Origin: Gnetum montanum | Lineage: Eukaryota; Streptophyta; Gnetopsida; Gnetales; Gnetaceae | Length of the DNA: 64,000 nt | Assembly (NCBI GenBank): GCA_015680685.1 | Contig: MNCI01002765.1 | Span: forward strand, 1-64,000 | Direction of reading: 5' to 3' | Program-made: the position numbers and the translations under genes | Shown here: piece by piece, positions 46,116 to 57,810 of the stretch | Layout of the letters: each line of letters starts with the position of its first letter | Numbering within the stretch: position 1 is the stretch's first letter | Notes under the pieces: model-generated | The model's input: the letters and a program-made list of their open reading frames with translations, nothing else | Database searches by the model: none | What the model was told of the DNA's origin: nothing

Positions 46116-47233
46116 CCAGAGAAGGGGGAGGAGGCCCCCGCCCTAGTTGCAGAGTTAACAATGTCTAAAGAAATCATTTCCTGGTTGTGATCAATGGCAG
46201 TAAAGGGATTGTGGGTGAGTAAGAGAGTTTGAGTGGATTGGTTGGACTGAAGTGTAACGTCGTTGGTAAAAGGCATACCCCGACGTTTCCTACTGAGGGG
46301 AACTATTTGAAATCCGTCATCATCAATAGGAGGGTTGTTAGAAGCCGTAAAAACGTATGGGTGTTTTCCCTTAGCTAATGAAGAAGCATGAGGAGGTGGC
46401 TTTTTGGTAACCTTACTTTGAGACCTAGGTGTGGGAGGAGCCTTGTTGCTAATAGAGGAAACCTTAGGATCAGTAGGGGAGGATTGTTGTGATCGTGCTT
46501 GCGCTGCCTTCTTTCGTAACATAAAGGGGCATGAGACAAACATATGACCCTCTTGGTGGCAGTAGTGACAAGAGTTGGGAAGGTTGTAATAGACCACCTT
46601 TTGCATATAGTTAATACCACCTGCACGCAAAATAAGTTCTCGTTTAAGAGAGTCTAAGTCCACTTCAATCATATATCGAGTCCTGCGAAGGCCACTAGGT
46701 GTACCTAAGGATTCAGTGTGTTTGATTAATCCAAGGCGAGACACAATATCCCTTTCAACTCTTTCGAAAATCAAGGGGAGATTCGGTAACTCTACAAAAC
46801 AAGGGACTTTCCGAAATTCAGGAGAAGTTGGGTTGAGAGAAGGAGTCCACTTGCGAATAATCAATAAAGCATGACGATGGTGAAAGACACTAATGCTAAG
46901 AGCTTCAGAGACCATCTCTGAGTTAATAAACTCAACAAGTAGAAAAGAATTAGATAAATATCGAACATGTGAAGCTATCAAACCACGATCTTTCCAAACA
47001 GAGTTGACATGATGCAAAAAGCTAGAAGAGCAGGGCAGGTAGCCTAAAATTTGTACAAAGACATACCTGCTAGAAATGTCGTGGGTGATAGATTCAAACA
47101 AATCATTAGGAAGCTTGTAGAATGGCGCGGAAGAAGTGGAGCCACCATCTGGCGACATGGGAACTGAAGGAGCTGATCTAAAACAGGTCAGAGAGCCTTC
47201 TCTTCTACGATCACAAAACAGAACAGGCAGCAA
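46109..47233 (-). CDS. LINE ORF1: DUF4283-like, CCHC zinc knuckle RNA-binding protein
   Basis: 374 codons, open. An N-terminal ~200-residue region fits the DUF4283-type fold found in plant L1 ORF1 proteins (ILGYLPCSS ... LLVEF ... VPCFVELPNLPL). A CCHC knuckle, CHYCHQEGHMFVSC, follows at about residues 219-232, then a Ser/Pro/Lys-rich tail. It would coat LINE RNA. Met1 (47233) or Met26 (MSPDGG) could be the start; the second better resembles an ordinary N terminus. Its stop overlaps the ORF2 start by 7 bases (46109-46115), which suggests reinitiation. Confidence 0.85.
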   Translation of the reverse strand: MLPVLFCDRRREGSLTCFRSAPSVPMSPDGGSTSSAPFYKLPNDLFESITHDISSRYVFVQILGYLPCSSSFLHHVNSVWKDRGLIASHVRYLSNSFLLVEFINSEMVSEALSISVFHHRHALLIIRKWTPSLNPTSPEFRKVPCFVELPNLPLIFERVERDIVSRLGLIKHTESLGTPSGLRRTRYMIEVDLDSLKRELILRAGGINYMQKVVYYNLPNSCHYCHQEGHMFVSCPFMLRKKAAQARSQQSSPTDPKVSSISNKAPPTPRSQSKVTKKPPPHASSLAKGKHPYVFTASNNPPIDDDGFQIVPLSRKRRGMPFTNDVTLQSNQSTQTLLLTHNPFTAIDHNQEMISLDIVNSATRAGASSPFSGC

Positions 47234-47736
47234 GATCTGCCTGAGATCTGCAAAGGTGCCTTGATCCGATCCGATTGCAAAGGTGTCTTGATCCGATCCG
47301 ATCTCACAGGCAGCAAGATCTGCTCGAGATCTGCTAGGACGCCTCCGTTCCTCGCTCTACCTTCGTTTGCCCAATCACAATGTGAATTTGTATCAGCAAT
47401 GAAAACAATTAGAAATGGCGACCAAATGCTGATGCCGGTGCTGATAACGCGGTAGAATCCACACTACGATCTGACGCTAACTTTGCATGTGCAGCAACAA
47501 TAACTCCCGCCTGGCCTGCTACCAGCCCTGGACGTGGGATCCTCGCGACTGGTCTGCGGTTGCATCTGCAATGCCTGCAACAAGGATCGTGGCGCCAAGA
47601 AATGACTGCAGCGCGCTTTCGCAACTGCCTACGACAAGACGTTTTTGCTCTCGGGCCTCTGCAATCAATATTGTGGCCTGTATAGCACAAGTGATATTGT
47701 GACCTGTATAGCACAAGTGATAGTCTGTATCCAAGC
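47234..47736 (-). promoter_or_regulatory. LINE 5' region with internal duplications
   Basis: Fairly GC-rich, non-coding, with pairs of direct repeats: TTGATCCGATCCGAT (47261 and 47289), CAGGCAGCAAGATCTGC (47226 and 47309) and CACTTGTGCTATACAGG (minus strand, about 47680-47720). Plant L1 promoters lie in this region. Confidence 0.6.
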
Positions 47737-47754
47737 CAACACGTTATGTAAGTC
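47737..47754. repeat. LINE target-site duplication, right copy
   Basis: Identical to 42238-42255 over 18 bp. It marks the LINE 5' end. Confidence 0.92.
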
Positions 47755-47825
47755 AAAGTGACATGACTCTGTGTAAATGTACGTACGTCATGAACATCAT
47801 CGTTTACCATGCATCCACCAGTCTG

Positions 47826-47971
47826 CCTCGATTAATGGGTCATTTCATGTAACCAATTCATGTACATTCCATGATCATCTTGGCCATGCTTATGTGTCCC
47901 TCGATTAATGGGTCATTTCATGTAACCAATTCATGTACATTCCATGATCATCTTGGCCATGCTTATGTGTC
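47826..47971. repeat. Perfect 73-bp tandem duplication
   Basis: Two identical 73-bp copies beginning CCTCGATTAATGGGTC at 47826 and 47899. It lies in what was the distal upstream region of KCS before the LINE inserted. Confidence 0.92.
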
Positions 47972-49424
47972 CCTCTCAAGGGTGGGACTCAGAAACACAT
48001 GTTTGAATAATACAAAAAATATTTTAAGCATCAACTAATCTGCGTAGGACAGTGATATGCAATTATACTAACAAATGTGAGGTTGAGCGTGAATTCCTTG
48101 CTTTTACAAATTTTGTATATATCGTCACATATAGCAAGAATATCGTCACGCAGACGCTAATCACTTCCTGTCTGCGTATGTATGCCATGCATACCCTCAG
48201 TTACCATAAATCCACCACATAACAGATATGAACATGAGTTACGCGAGTCAGAGTCACACGGAGGTGTTACGTGCGTCAGAGTCACACGACTCAGTGCAAT
48301 GAATTGGGAGGAGTGCTTTGCTGGTTTGGATAACCTCTTAAGTGACCTGCGATACAATATGATTCTGCAATGAATTGGAAGGAGTGTGTTGCCGGTTTGA
48401 ATGACTGAAGTGACCAGCGATGTGATTCCTATACGCAATTTTAGGTGGGATGAGTAGGAGCTCTCGCAACATACCAGCTTATTAGCTTATTCGTAGTCCG
48501 TAAAACTGAGGAGGGTAAACACTGCAAATGCCCTAAAGCTACGCGTTACACTCGTCACGTGCGGCAGCAAGAACTGGTTCTCTGTGACAGTAAATAACTG
48601 CAGCATTCATGGTGTAATACTTAGGATTAAAATTTTAGATTCTGTTAAATGATCCATATATAATGAAATCCGTATATATTTCCGTATATATTATTTTTTT
48701 AAAGTTGTACGTCGTAAGCTAGATTTTAGCGTACATTGTTAAGTTATAAAGTGTTAATTGGACTATTTATTTTGGAGTGTGCCTTATATTACAATTATTT
48801 CAAGGTTTCCACCACCCCCTACCAAACTATTCTTTGATATTGAAACCTTTGTCTAGTTTCCACAATATCATGGTAATGATGTTAACACATCAATGCTAAA
48901 GAACACCCTAACAAATCGTTGTCCCTTTTTTATAGCACACTTTACCTTAGAATGCCTTAGCATCTGCGAACCCTTCTCCATATCTATTTGCAATGTGGGA
49001 ACCCATGTCCATTTTCCATAATATCAGGGTGACAATGTTGCACGTTGGAGAATGCCTTAGCAAGCCTTTGTCAATGTTTCACAGTAACACATTGCATTTG
49101 AACTGCCCTAGCATCTACCAAATTTGAAAAATAACAATATAAAATATTCTTAGTAATAAAATAAGAATATAAAATATAAGTGATGGTGATCAACTCAAAA
49201 AGATATCTAGCATTGCAACAAGGCACTATGGCTATATCAAGATGCTTCTTTTACTAGTTAGATTGAATGTAGCATTAAACAAGCAAGCATTTTACTAACT
49301 AGATTGAAGGTAGCCTTAAAAGAGCAAGCATGAACAAGGATTGTTCCCCAATTAGTAGTAGTTGCTTATGTGTTTACTAAGATCCTTTCATCAAAGGGTG
49401 GGGTCGTGGAACCCCAAAATAATT
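47972..49424. other. Non-genic, diverse sequence
   Basis: No gene seen. At 48236-48430 there are imperfect repeats (GTCAGAGTCACACG twice; CAATGAATTGG(G/A)AGGAGTG twice). From 48800 to 49110 phrases such as AATGCCTTAGCA recur. The open frames at 48157-48438 are not supported by any domain. Confidence 0.45.
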
Positions 49425-49530
49425 GTAACATAGATATACCCCAAGATATATAATTCGGTATTGCCCACTAGAATTGAACCCATGACTAGTTTTCAAATCA
49501 AGAGTCTTACTAGTAGATTAATGTTTCATT
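49425..49530 (-). mobile_element. tRNA-derived SINE head, copy 1 (eroded)
   Basis: On the minus strand an A-box-like TTAATCTACTAGTAAG is followed by a B-box-like GTCATGGGTTCAATTC (plus 49471-49486). Spacing fits an internal Pol III promoter. The tail continues towards 49425. Confidence 0.5.
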
Positions 49531-49554
49531 GTTTACGAAGACCCTTTGGATCTA

Positions 49555-49675
49555 TTTAACTAAATTTAAAACTCCTTTTATGGATTTTTTAAAAATTTAT
49601 ATCATAGTGCTACCCAATGGAATTAAACCTATAACCTAGGTTACTATGCCATGATTCTTACCACTAAGGTTGTTG
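49555..49675 (-). mobile_element. tRNA-derived SINE head, copy 2 (eroded)
   Basis: Minus strand: CCTTAGTGGTAAG (A box, plus 49657-49670) then GTTATAGGTTTAATTC (B box, plus 49620-49635). Confidence 0.5.
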
Positions 49676-49815
49676 GAACTTGAAATAAGTGAAACATAGG
49701 TACACCCCAAGATTTATAGAAGTTTATGACTCAATGCTACCTAGTAGAATCAAACCTATGACTTGGAGTTATCAAGCTAAGACCTGTACCACTAGGCTAA
49801 CATCTCATTGTTAAC
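49676..49815 (-). mobile_element. tRNA-derived SINE, copy 3 (best preserved)
   Basis: Minus strand: TTAGCCTAGTGGT (A box, plus 49788-49800), then GTCATAGGTTTGATTC (B box, plus 49747-49762), about 25 bp apart. The body then reads towards CTTGGGGTGTACCTATGTTT, which also occurs in copy 1. Confidence 0.6.
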
Positions 49816-50384
49816 AAATTTTTTTTTGATATACAATAATACCATTTTAATGTATAGAGTTTCATGCTCCAGTATAGTTTTCAAATAATACCAACCTACC
49901 AACAACCATGTACCATAAAACACAAAAACATATCTTTTCCATGTTACAGCTAAGGGTCAAATTTGAAGGGCATGTTGCATTTTTCGTTTGAAGGATGATT
50001 TTTGACATGCCTAACCAATATGATATGCAAATATTTTTCTCCTTCTTTAAGGTGTTTATTTTAATGAATATGTAATTAATTAAAAATTATTAATTACTTT
50101 TTCAAGATATGTAGCATTAATATAAAGTAAATCTTTGAAAGCTCATCCTCTCCATGATGCCCACCATTTTATGGAGAATTTTAATTTTAAGATATATGAA
50201 TTGAATAGTGCACATAAAAATTAATTTTAATTTATTTTAACAATTCCTATATTTTACATTTTATCTATTTTTAGCAAATGAATTATCCCTTATTAGGGAA
50301 GGTATACTTAGAACACACTTCTTAGATGAAGGGTACTTTTTGTATTAAGCTTTTCTTCAATAAAAAGGCCTTTCAAGATGAATG

Positions 50385-50470
50385 CAACTTGGAAATTTTA
50401 TCGTTGAACCTATAACTTGAATTTATCCAACCAAGAGTCTTACCACTAAACTAACACCTCATCATTATAA
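50385..50470 (-). mobile_element. tRNA-derived SINE head, copy 4
   Basis: Minus strand: TTAGTTTAGTGGTAAGACTC (plus ~50435-50454), then GTTATAGGTTCAACGA (plus ~50400-50415). Same orientation as copies 1-3. Confidence 0.55.
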
Positions 50471-51113
50471 TGCTACATATAGTTTCATGCTTTTGTGTAA
50501 TTATTAAAATAGGGCCATTTAAATTCTTCAATAATTTATTGGTTAGTTGGTTATGTGCATATATGATGTTTCTAGGTTCAATTAAATTGGATATTTTTAT
50601 TTTATAAATATTTATTTTTATGTAATGGTTCCACCTTTTAATATATAGCATTTTAAATTAATTATTGGAATTTAAAAATGGTAACCCATGAAAGAAGCCC
50701 AAATAAAGGTCAAAAGAGCATAGTAAAATGTCTTCATTTATAGATGTGGCAACAATAGAGTAGCCTTATGGTAGGGCACTCTTGTTTAATGGGAGTAAGT
50801 TAGGGTTATGTTATTAGCTGCAATGTCCATTTACTAAAAAAATCTTTCAAAATAAATCATGATTATAATAATGTCTTGTAATATAATCATATGCTAGACT
50901 AATATGATTGCCTGGAGGTATAGGATCATTATGTAGAACCTTAATTCCCATCTACCAAGATGAAGCTATGTAAAGTAGGAAATTCCATGGAGTTGTAATA
51001 TCATTGTGCAGAGCCTCAATGCTCATTAGCTAAGGGAAGGCATGTAAATTGCTAAATTCCATCCAGTAATAACATATTGTATAGAACTTTAAAATTCTAA
51101 ACAACACAATTAA
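50471..51113. other. Unassigned AT-rich stretch
   Basis: No gene seen. The part at about 50700-50810 resembles 39430-39660 (GCATAGTAAAATG, GCAACAATAGAGTAGCC), so a dispersed repeat is present. Confidence 0.4.
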
Positions 51114-51985
51114 TGAACAGTGAATACCCCTATGCTCAACTATAAGAATCACTAAGCATTCACATGTGATTTGGTTGAATTATATGGACCTTTTGTATTC
51201 TGATACACCAGCCTCTAGGAAGTGAACGTGCCCTAATAGTCATTTGTTGTCTTCCCAATTACACTTGTGATATGCAAAGGTATGGTTAAGTGTAATCAAG
51301 GCATATGATTTTATTATTTTAATGTTTTATGTTTTGAGTGATTAAAATAAAGGATGAAAGGAATGAAGTAATTTAATTGCTAATTTAATCTAATTAACTA
51401 ACCAATGTCTAACTAATCCTAACATAAGCATTCAATCCCACTTTTCATACACATCTTGAACACGTATAATGCTATTGGGTTACCATATGTTAAGCATTAC
51501 TGGGATTACCAAGTGTCATGCAAATGCTCAAAGTAGTCATACTTATGTACTTAACTAATTACTATTTGATCTAGCTTAATTTAGCTCGATTACTTAAAAG
51601 CATTAAATAACATTGCATGAAACATTAAATGCATGAAGAAAATATTTAATCTAGCCAAAGTGCTACAAGGTTTATCAGAAAGCTCATTTTTATTATCACA
51701 CATACTACTGTGCTTAGGTACAATAGTTCTTGAATAAATATCCATACACTCAATGACTCTTGTTATGGGCACTTGGAAAAATTATTCTAGCTCTAGGGAA
51801 GAAAAAATGCAAGAGCTTTTCTACACTATGACAAAAGATTACTCTAAACTATACGTCCAAGAACTATATTTATAGGCTAGCACACATCCCATGATATTAG
51901 ATATTTGACATTGCTTCGTAATTCCCAATATTAGGTATTCGATATCAAGCTTCGATATCAGAGCCAAACAAAATAAACTTCATCA
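51114..51985 (-). repeat. 3' LTR of element E
   Basis: On the minus strand it begins TGATGAAG at 51985 and ends near 51114. Palindromic GATATCGAAGC-type repeats (51930-51965), TATA box (about 51866-51874), AACCCAATAG-type U5 blocks and the end follow the order of the LTRs of F. A polypurine tract (minus, GTCATGGGGGTA) lies at 51986-51997. Confidence 0.75.
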
Positions 51986-52061
51986 TACCCCCATGACTGA
52001 ATGAAAACTCATCCTTGAGTGAAAAAATGGAGGAACAAGTCCCTTACAAAATATTGGGAAG
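51986..52061 (-). mobile_element. Element E internal region, first piece
   Basis: Reverse complement of the last ~75 bp before the 3' LTR of F (61082-61157). Split from 62034-63436 by insertion of F; the GGAAG target duplication marks the break. Confidence 0.8.
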
Positions 52062-52918
52062 TGATGAATCATGTTTTGATCGATATCGGAGCCCCAACAT
52101 CGAATACCTAATGTCGGAGCCTAGGATGCGATGTCAAATATCTGATATCGCAGGGTATATGATGGTCTATAAATATAGCACTTGGGCTCACAGCTTTCAT
52201 AAGTTTTTAGTTGAGTTTTTTATAGTTTTGCATAGAGTAGCAAAGCTCTTGTAGTTTGTTTTCTTCAAAGTTAGAATATTTTTGAGTGCCCACAGCAAGA
52301 GTTTGAGTGTGTACAGATCTTTGTTCGAGCACTAATGTACCTGAGCATAACAGTGTGATGGGAATAAAAACGAATCCTTTTGCTAATCCTTGTAGCACTA
52401 AGAATAGATTAATGTTTCTTTAATGCACTTTATTTTCATGCACTTTACTTTAATGCATTTAAATTAAGTAATTAATTTCTAGTTGTTAATGAACACAAGC
52501 ACAACTACTTCAAGCATACATATAGTGCTTAGTAACCCAGAAATGCTTAATGTTTGGTAACCCAGAGGGACTATATGTGTTTAGGATGTGTCTAAGAAAG
52601 TGGGATGGGTACTTGTGTTAGGATAGGTAAGTAGTAAATGAATTAGGTTTTAAATTACTCTACCTTTCATTCTTGTTGTAGGTGATTAAATTTATAAAAC
52701 ATAAAATGATAAAAATCATGTACCTCAATCACACTTAAACCATATCCTTGAGCTTCACAAGTGTAGTTGGGAAGACAACGAACATTCTCAATGTCCATTT
52801 CACTTCCTAGAAGAACTAGTGCATTGGAAAACTATAAGTCCACAAAATTTGACTGGATCATGCATAAATTCCTTAGTGATTTGTATGGTTGGGCATAGGG
52901 ATACCTTGCCACTCATCA
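52062..52918 (+). repeat. 5' LTR of element F
   Basis: 857 bp, TGATGAATC to CACTCATCA. GATATCGG/GATGTCA-type repeats at 52082-52150, TATA box 52166-52175. Confidence 0.9.
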
Positions 52919-52940
52919 TCGGCATTGTTGTCGAGGACTA
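52919..52940 (+). promoter_or_regulatory. Primer-binding site of element F
   Basis: TCGGCATTGTTGTCGAGGAC directly follows the LTR. This is an eroded form of the TGGCGCC-TTGCCGGGGA site of Athila elements. Confidence 0.7.
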
Positions 52941-53081
52941 TCTAGTTGTTACATGCATTATCTAGGATTTAGTGATAATTATTCAAAATCATTGGACTAA
53001 ATCTTAGAATCATATCACACTTTACAATAACTACAATAATATTTAGAAGCACACTGTGTTTTTATTTTCTAATATAAAATG

Positions 53082-55330
53082 TCTTCTTCTCACAAGAGTG
53101 ATTATCCACCCAAGTTTGATAGAGTACATCAGCTGATGCCTCAACAATACTGAGTGGTATATGCTCATCCTGATGAATATGTATCTAGTTTCACTTTTAT
53201 CCTATACTAGGATGAATAGCTATGGTGGCATGACATGGAGGGCAACATCATGTTGCTACCTAATTGATCCATTCTTGCAATGCTCCAACAAATGCTTACA
53301 TAATGGGATCTCCAAGAACTTCATGCTGAGTATATTATGCAAGATACTGATGCTAGGGATTATCATCCCACTGAGGCACAACATCTATAGGATCGACAAC
53401 TAGAACAACATCATGAATCTGCAAAGGGAAAATAATTTAATGATTCCCCATTCCTACTGTACCAAAAAGATGATGGTGAACCCTTTTCTAAGGATTTTCC
53501 ATTCAATGAAGTTTCTATCTTTGACTTCGATGAAAGAGGTCAAAACCAAAACCTATAGTCCACAATTCACAATCTTGGCTCTAGCAAGAGTGGATCTAAT
53601 GACCAAGAAGGATCCAAAGAGGCAAGTTAAGATAGGGATGTAGGTAAGAAACAAGATTGTGATCATGGCCATAATCATCGAAGAGGTAGCAAGCACTGTG
53701 GCGATGCTAGTCCTTCTTCATCTTCACCTATGTCATCATCTTCTTCTTTTGGCTTTGACTGCAACCACAAGGGGTGAGACTATGCTGGAGGTGATTGAAA
53801 TGATTGATGAGATTGAAATGATCGAAGAGATTGTTAGGCAAGACAAGACTAAGGGCGTGGACATTCAAGAGAGGTGCATTTCCATGAATGAAGGGGTAGT
53901 AGAGGGCATTGTAGGCACTATAACCATGGCCTTGTGCTTACTACCTAAAGTATGCTCAATATTGCAAAGGCAGTGCAAATTCCAATGAGGCATGTAAAGG
54001 ATAGTTGGATCAAAAGTCTAGACATGAATAATATCCCTCGATTCAAAGGGGGATATAACTTGGATCTGCAGAACCATTTCCAAGCTTTCCAAGATGCATG
54101 TGCCTTGCAAAATATAGAGAATGAGTGGAAAAAGCTTAAGTTGTTTCCAAGGGCACTCATTAAAGAAGTAGAGAATTGGTACTGGTCCTTAGAACCTAAA
54201 TCTATCAGATGATGGAGTACAACGCTTGAATTGTTTAATGATAAATATCAAACGTACTTTAGAGTGTCCAACTTGAGAAGGAAGATCCAAGGATGGAAAC
54301 AAGGAACACACAAACTCTTGGATGCCACCATCGATTGATACTATTCCTTAATGCATAGATGTCTTTGCTATGGTTATTCTTAACTGGACTAACTTCACCA
54401 CATTGTAGATGGGCTTTGATCTAAAATGAGGAGAACCCTTGATGTTTATGCCCAAGGATGGCTAGCAGAATTAAGCACCTATCAAATCCAAATATTGATT
54501 GAGTAGATAGCTAAGGAAGAATGTGAATTAAGAAAAAGAGAAAGTGCAGAAGAGTATAATCATGATCCTTCCATTCGTAAGAGGAAGGTTCGATTTTGTG
54601 AGAGTGAGGAAGACTCATCCCTTAATGAGGTAGTGAATAGAAAAACCTTGCCATTTCAAAAATCTCAATCTAAAATCATAGCCAAGGTTGATTAGTTATG
54701 GGACTCCATGTATAGTAGATTTCAGGCTATCCTAAAAATTGCTGAAGAGTCCTAAGAACAAGGTAGTGATCATGAAGGTGTAAGGAAGCTAAACATATCT
54801 ATTAAAGAGATAAGGGCAATATTATTACAATAGAAGAAGTTGCAAGAACCAAATCAAATGATGATGGTGGATGTGACATATGCCAATATGAATATCCTAA
54901 GAGATGTTGCCCCATCGTGTCACACTTACAGGAATCTGAGGTGTACACTTTATATCCACAACTTGCACAAAGGCAAACACCTAGAATATTACCTTATCCT
55001 CAAGGCAATTCTATACAGTTCTACTAGCAACAACAATATTATCCAAGTGGAACTTCATCACAACCATATGAGAAATATTAACAATGGCAACAACCACAAT
55101 CATGGGCATTGGCACCACCAAGGTAGCAATAGCCTTACAAAAAACCTAATCCATATGGGTACTACATTTAGCAACCCTTATCTCTATGTGACTCTTCTAG
55201 TCATGTTTCTACTTTCCAGTCTTACTATCACCCTTCTGATTATTATCGAATCCATTCTCCACATGTAAGGAGGAATACTACCTCTTACCCTTATCCTTCT
55301 CCTATTCCTGCAGATCTTCCTCCTCCCTCC
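53082..55330 (+). pseudogene. gag of element F
   Basis: ATG 53082 starts MSSSHKSDYPPKFDR. The acidic/basic N-terminal part runs to 53940. The Gag core is at 53990-54300: IPRFKGGYN, DACALQNIENEWKKLKLFP, EVENWYWSLEPKSI, ELFNDKYQTYF. Then a charged stretch, a knuckle-like CDICQYEYPKRCC at about 54875 in another frame, and a Gln/Pro/Tyr-rich tail to 55330. At least one frameshift and many stops. It formed the particle. Confidence 0.7.
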
Positions 55331-55569
55331 ACATAACTACCACCTACTGCACCTATGCAGGGTGAACTACTAGCTCAACTACAACAATGCAACACTACTA
55401 GGGCTATTAATCTATAATTGGTTCATCAACTAAGTGGGTTAGAGATTCAATCAAAGAAAAGATCTTTCTTTTGACTTTGAAATCTACCTAAGCCTTCAAA
55501 TACACCTATGGTTGACAATCTTGTTCCTCTATCTTCCTCTGTATCAACTTCCTTTGAGTCCCCTATATT

Positions 55570-56020
55570 GTGATGGTTACTCATGTCGTATTTGATTGGA
55601 TTCATGCTGGAAACCTTCCTAGGAAATTAGCAAATCCTAGAAGTCCTCTTATTTACTTGCAGATTGTTGGGAATGAACCATGCAAAGCTCTTCTTGACTT
55701 AGGTTCTATTTTTAATCTAATTTTTGATGAGATGTACACTGCATGGAACCTACCTCCTCTAAAGAAGAGATAAATTAGATTAGAATTAGTAGGCTAGTCC
55801 ATCACTATTTCATTTGGACTAGTAGAAGACATTACAATCACTATCTATGGGTTACCTTATCTTGCTGATTTCTTTGTGATGAAGGTGGAGAAATGAAAAG
55901 GAGACTTCCCAATCATTATGGGAAGGACATGGCTAAGCATTGTTGATGAAAAAATGGGCATCAAGATCTTTCCCTGGAAATATCTAAAGAAAATGCATTC
56001 AGGAAGAAGGAGAAGAAGTA
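55570..56020 (+). pseudogene. Protease of element F
   Basis: ALLDLGSIFNLI is the Athila version of the aspartic active-site loop (usual DLGAS). ADFFVMKVE and FPIIMGRTWLS (usual IILGRP) follow at the expected distances. One stop interrupts after residue 67. Confidence 0.7.
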
Positions 56021-56579
56021 AGTTCTATGCATTGTGTATAATGATATGGGGTGCAATTATGTGCAGAAATGTTGGGTAGTGAAACAAGCATCCATTTCTA
56101 CATGCAAGCAGTGTGCACCAGAAGTAGAAATTCAAAGGTTTTTGTACATAGCAACCACAAAACAAGAGGGCACCTAATGGTTGACTACTGATTCTTAGAG
56201 TAGCATACCTTGCATGGAATTGACTAAGAGCTTGACATGCACATATGTTGTAGGCATGAATGAACTAGAGAAAGTTCATCACCAACTCTTTAATGATGAA
56301 AATGATGATACCTATTGGGAAGAGTTGGAAATTCCTAAAAATTTCAAGTAAGAGCCCCTTAAATTAAAAATTCTATAAGCCAAAATGGAATATGTGTTCT
56401 TAAAAAATGAGAACTTGGTCATAATTAATGCTATTGAATGTAGTTGAAAAATGGTCAGTAGCTTTTGCTTAGTCATATCTTGAACTCACAGGGATTGATC
56501 CTAGGATGTGCTAGCATCGTGTCTACACTGATCCGACAATGAAGCTAAAGAGGTAATCACAGAGGCAAATAAACCCCAA

Positions 56580-57810
56580 ACTAAAGTAGATCATTAAGGA
56601 GGAAATTAAACAAATCCTCAAGGCAGGGTTTATCTATCCCATTATAGATAGCGAGTGGATTAGTCCACTCAGTATTATGCCCAAGAAAGGTGGCAAGTGG
56701 TGGGTCTACATCAATTTTTGGCTGCTGAATATGGCAACATTCAAGGACCATTTTCCATTACCATTTGTTGATTAGGTGTTAGACACAATATTTGGGCATT
56801 ATTATTATAGTTTTTTGGATGGTTATAGTGGCTATAACTAGATCTAGATTGCACTAGAGGACCAAGCCAAAACAACATTCACAAGTCCCTGGGAGACTTT
56901 TACATATTGCAAGATGTTGTTTGGTCTATGTGATGCCCCTACTACATTCAAATGCCTAGTTCTAAGCATTTTTCAATAGAAAATCAAGAGTGGTGTGGAA
57001 GTCTTCATGGATGACTTCTCCACCTATGGAGCTACATTTAAGCAAGCCCTGGACCACCTTGAGCAAGTACTGAAATGATGTGTTGAAACGAACTTGTGGC
57101 TCAATTGGCAAAAGATTCATCTAATGATCTAGGAAGGAATTGTGTTGGGGCACAAAATATCACAAGCAAGAATTGAGGTCAATCTCAAACAAATTAGGGT
57201 CATCCAAGGAATTACTCGCTAGCCAGAAACTATCAAAGATGTTTAGTCATTCCTTGGACATACTAGCTACTATCGAAAATTCATACAAAATTTCTCTAAG
57301 ATCACAAAACCATTGGTTGAGTTGAGAAAGAATAATTCTCCATTTATCTAGACCATGAAATGTGAAAAAGCATTCCAGCAACTAAAGGAGAAACTTGTAG
57401 AAACTCTAATTCTACAAGCACCCGATTGGTCTAGACCATTTTATGTCATGAGAGATGCATCAAATTATGCCTTGAGAGTCATGATTATGTAGACGAATGA
57501 CAAGAAATGTCCATACTACATCCACTGTGCTAGTTGAAGCATTGTGGGTGCACAACTAAACTACGCGACTGCAAGAAAAGAATTGATGGCAATGATGTTT
57601 GCTTTAGAGAAGTTCAGGCACTATGTGCATGGATACAAAGTGTTTGTGCACATCGACTACAATGCCATATGCTTCCTATTGAACAAGCCAATGGTGAGCC
57701 CCCACATCATACGGTGGCTGATGATCTTACAGGAATTCAGTCTTATGATGGTAGATCAAAAGGGCACTAAGAATGTGGTTTCCAATCACTTGTCTCGATT
57801 ATGATAGGAC
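56580..57810 (+). pseudogene. Reverse transcriptase and RNase H of element F
   Basis: Reverse transcriptase: GFIYPIIDSEWISPL, PKKGGKWWVYI, FPLPFVD, FLDGYSGYN, TFTYCKMLFGLCDAPTTF, and an intact FMDDFSTYG at about 57004-57030. Then IVLGHKISQARIEV. RNase H from 57360: CEKAFQQLKEKL, RDASNYAL, LNYATARKELMAM, KVFVHIDYNA, WLMILQEFSL. A good match to Athila, and the RNase H end is open (57544-57804). Confidence 0.85.

Larger units (their letters stand above)
42256..47736 (-). mobile_element. Plant L1-like LINE, full length (5481 bp)
   Basis: Two long ORFs on the minus strand, a ~500 bp 5' region and a ~365 bp 3' untranslated region, bounded by an 18-bp perfect target duplication. The 3' end reads TTTTTTGGGTCCGACACCCC, with no poly(A) tail. 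Both ORFs are open, so insertion is young compared with the other elements, but the reverse transcriptase has a changed catalytic residue. It is inserted ~280 bp upstream of KCS, in the same orientation as that gene. Confidence 0.93.
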
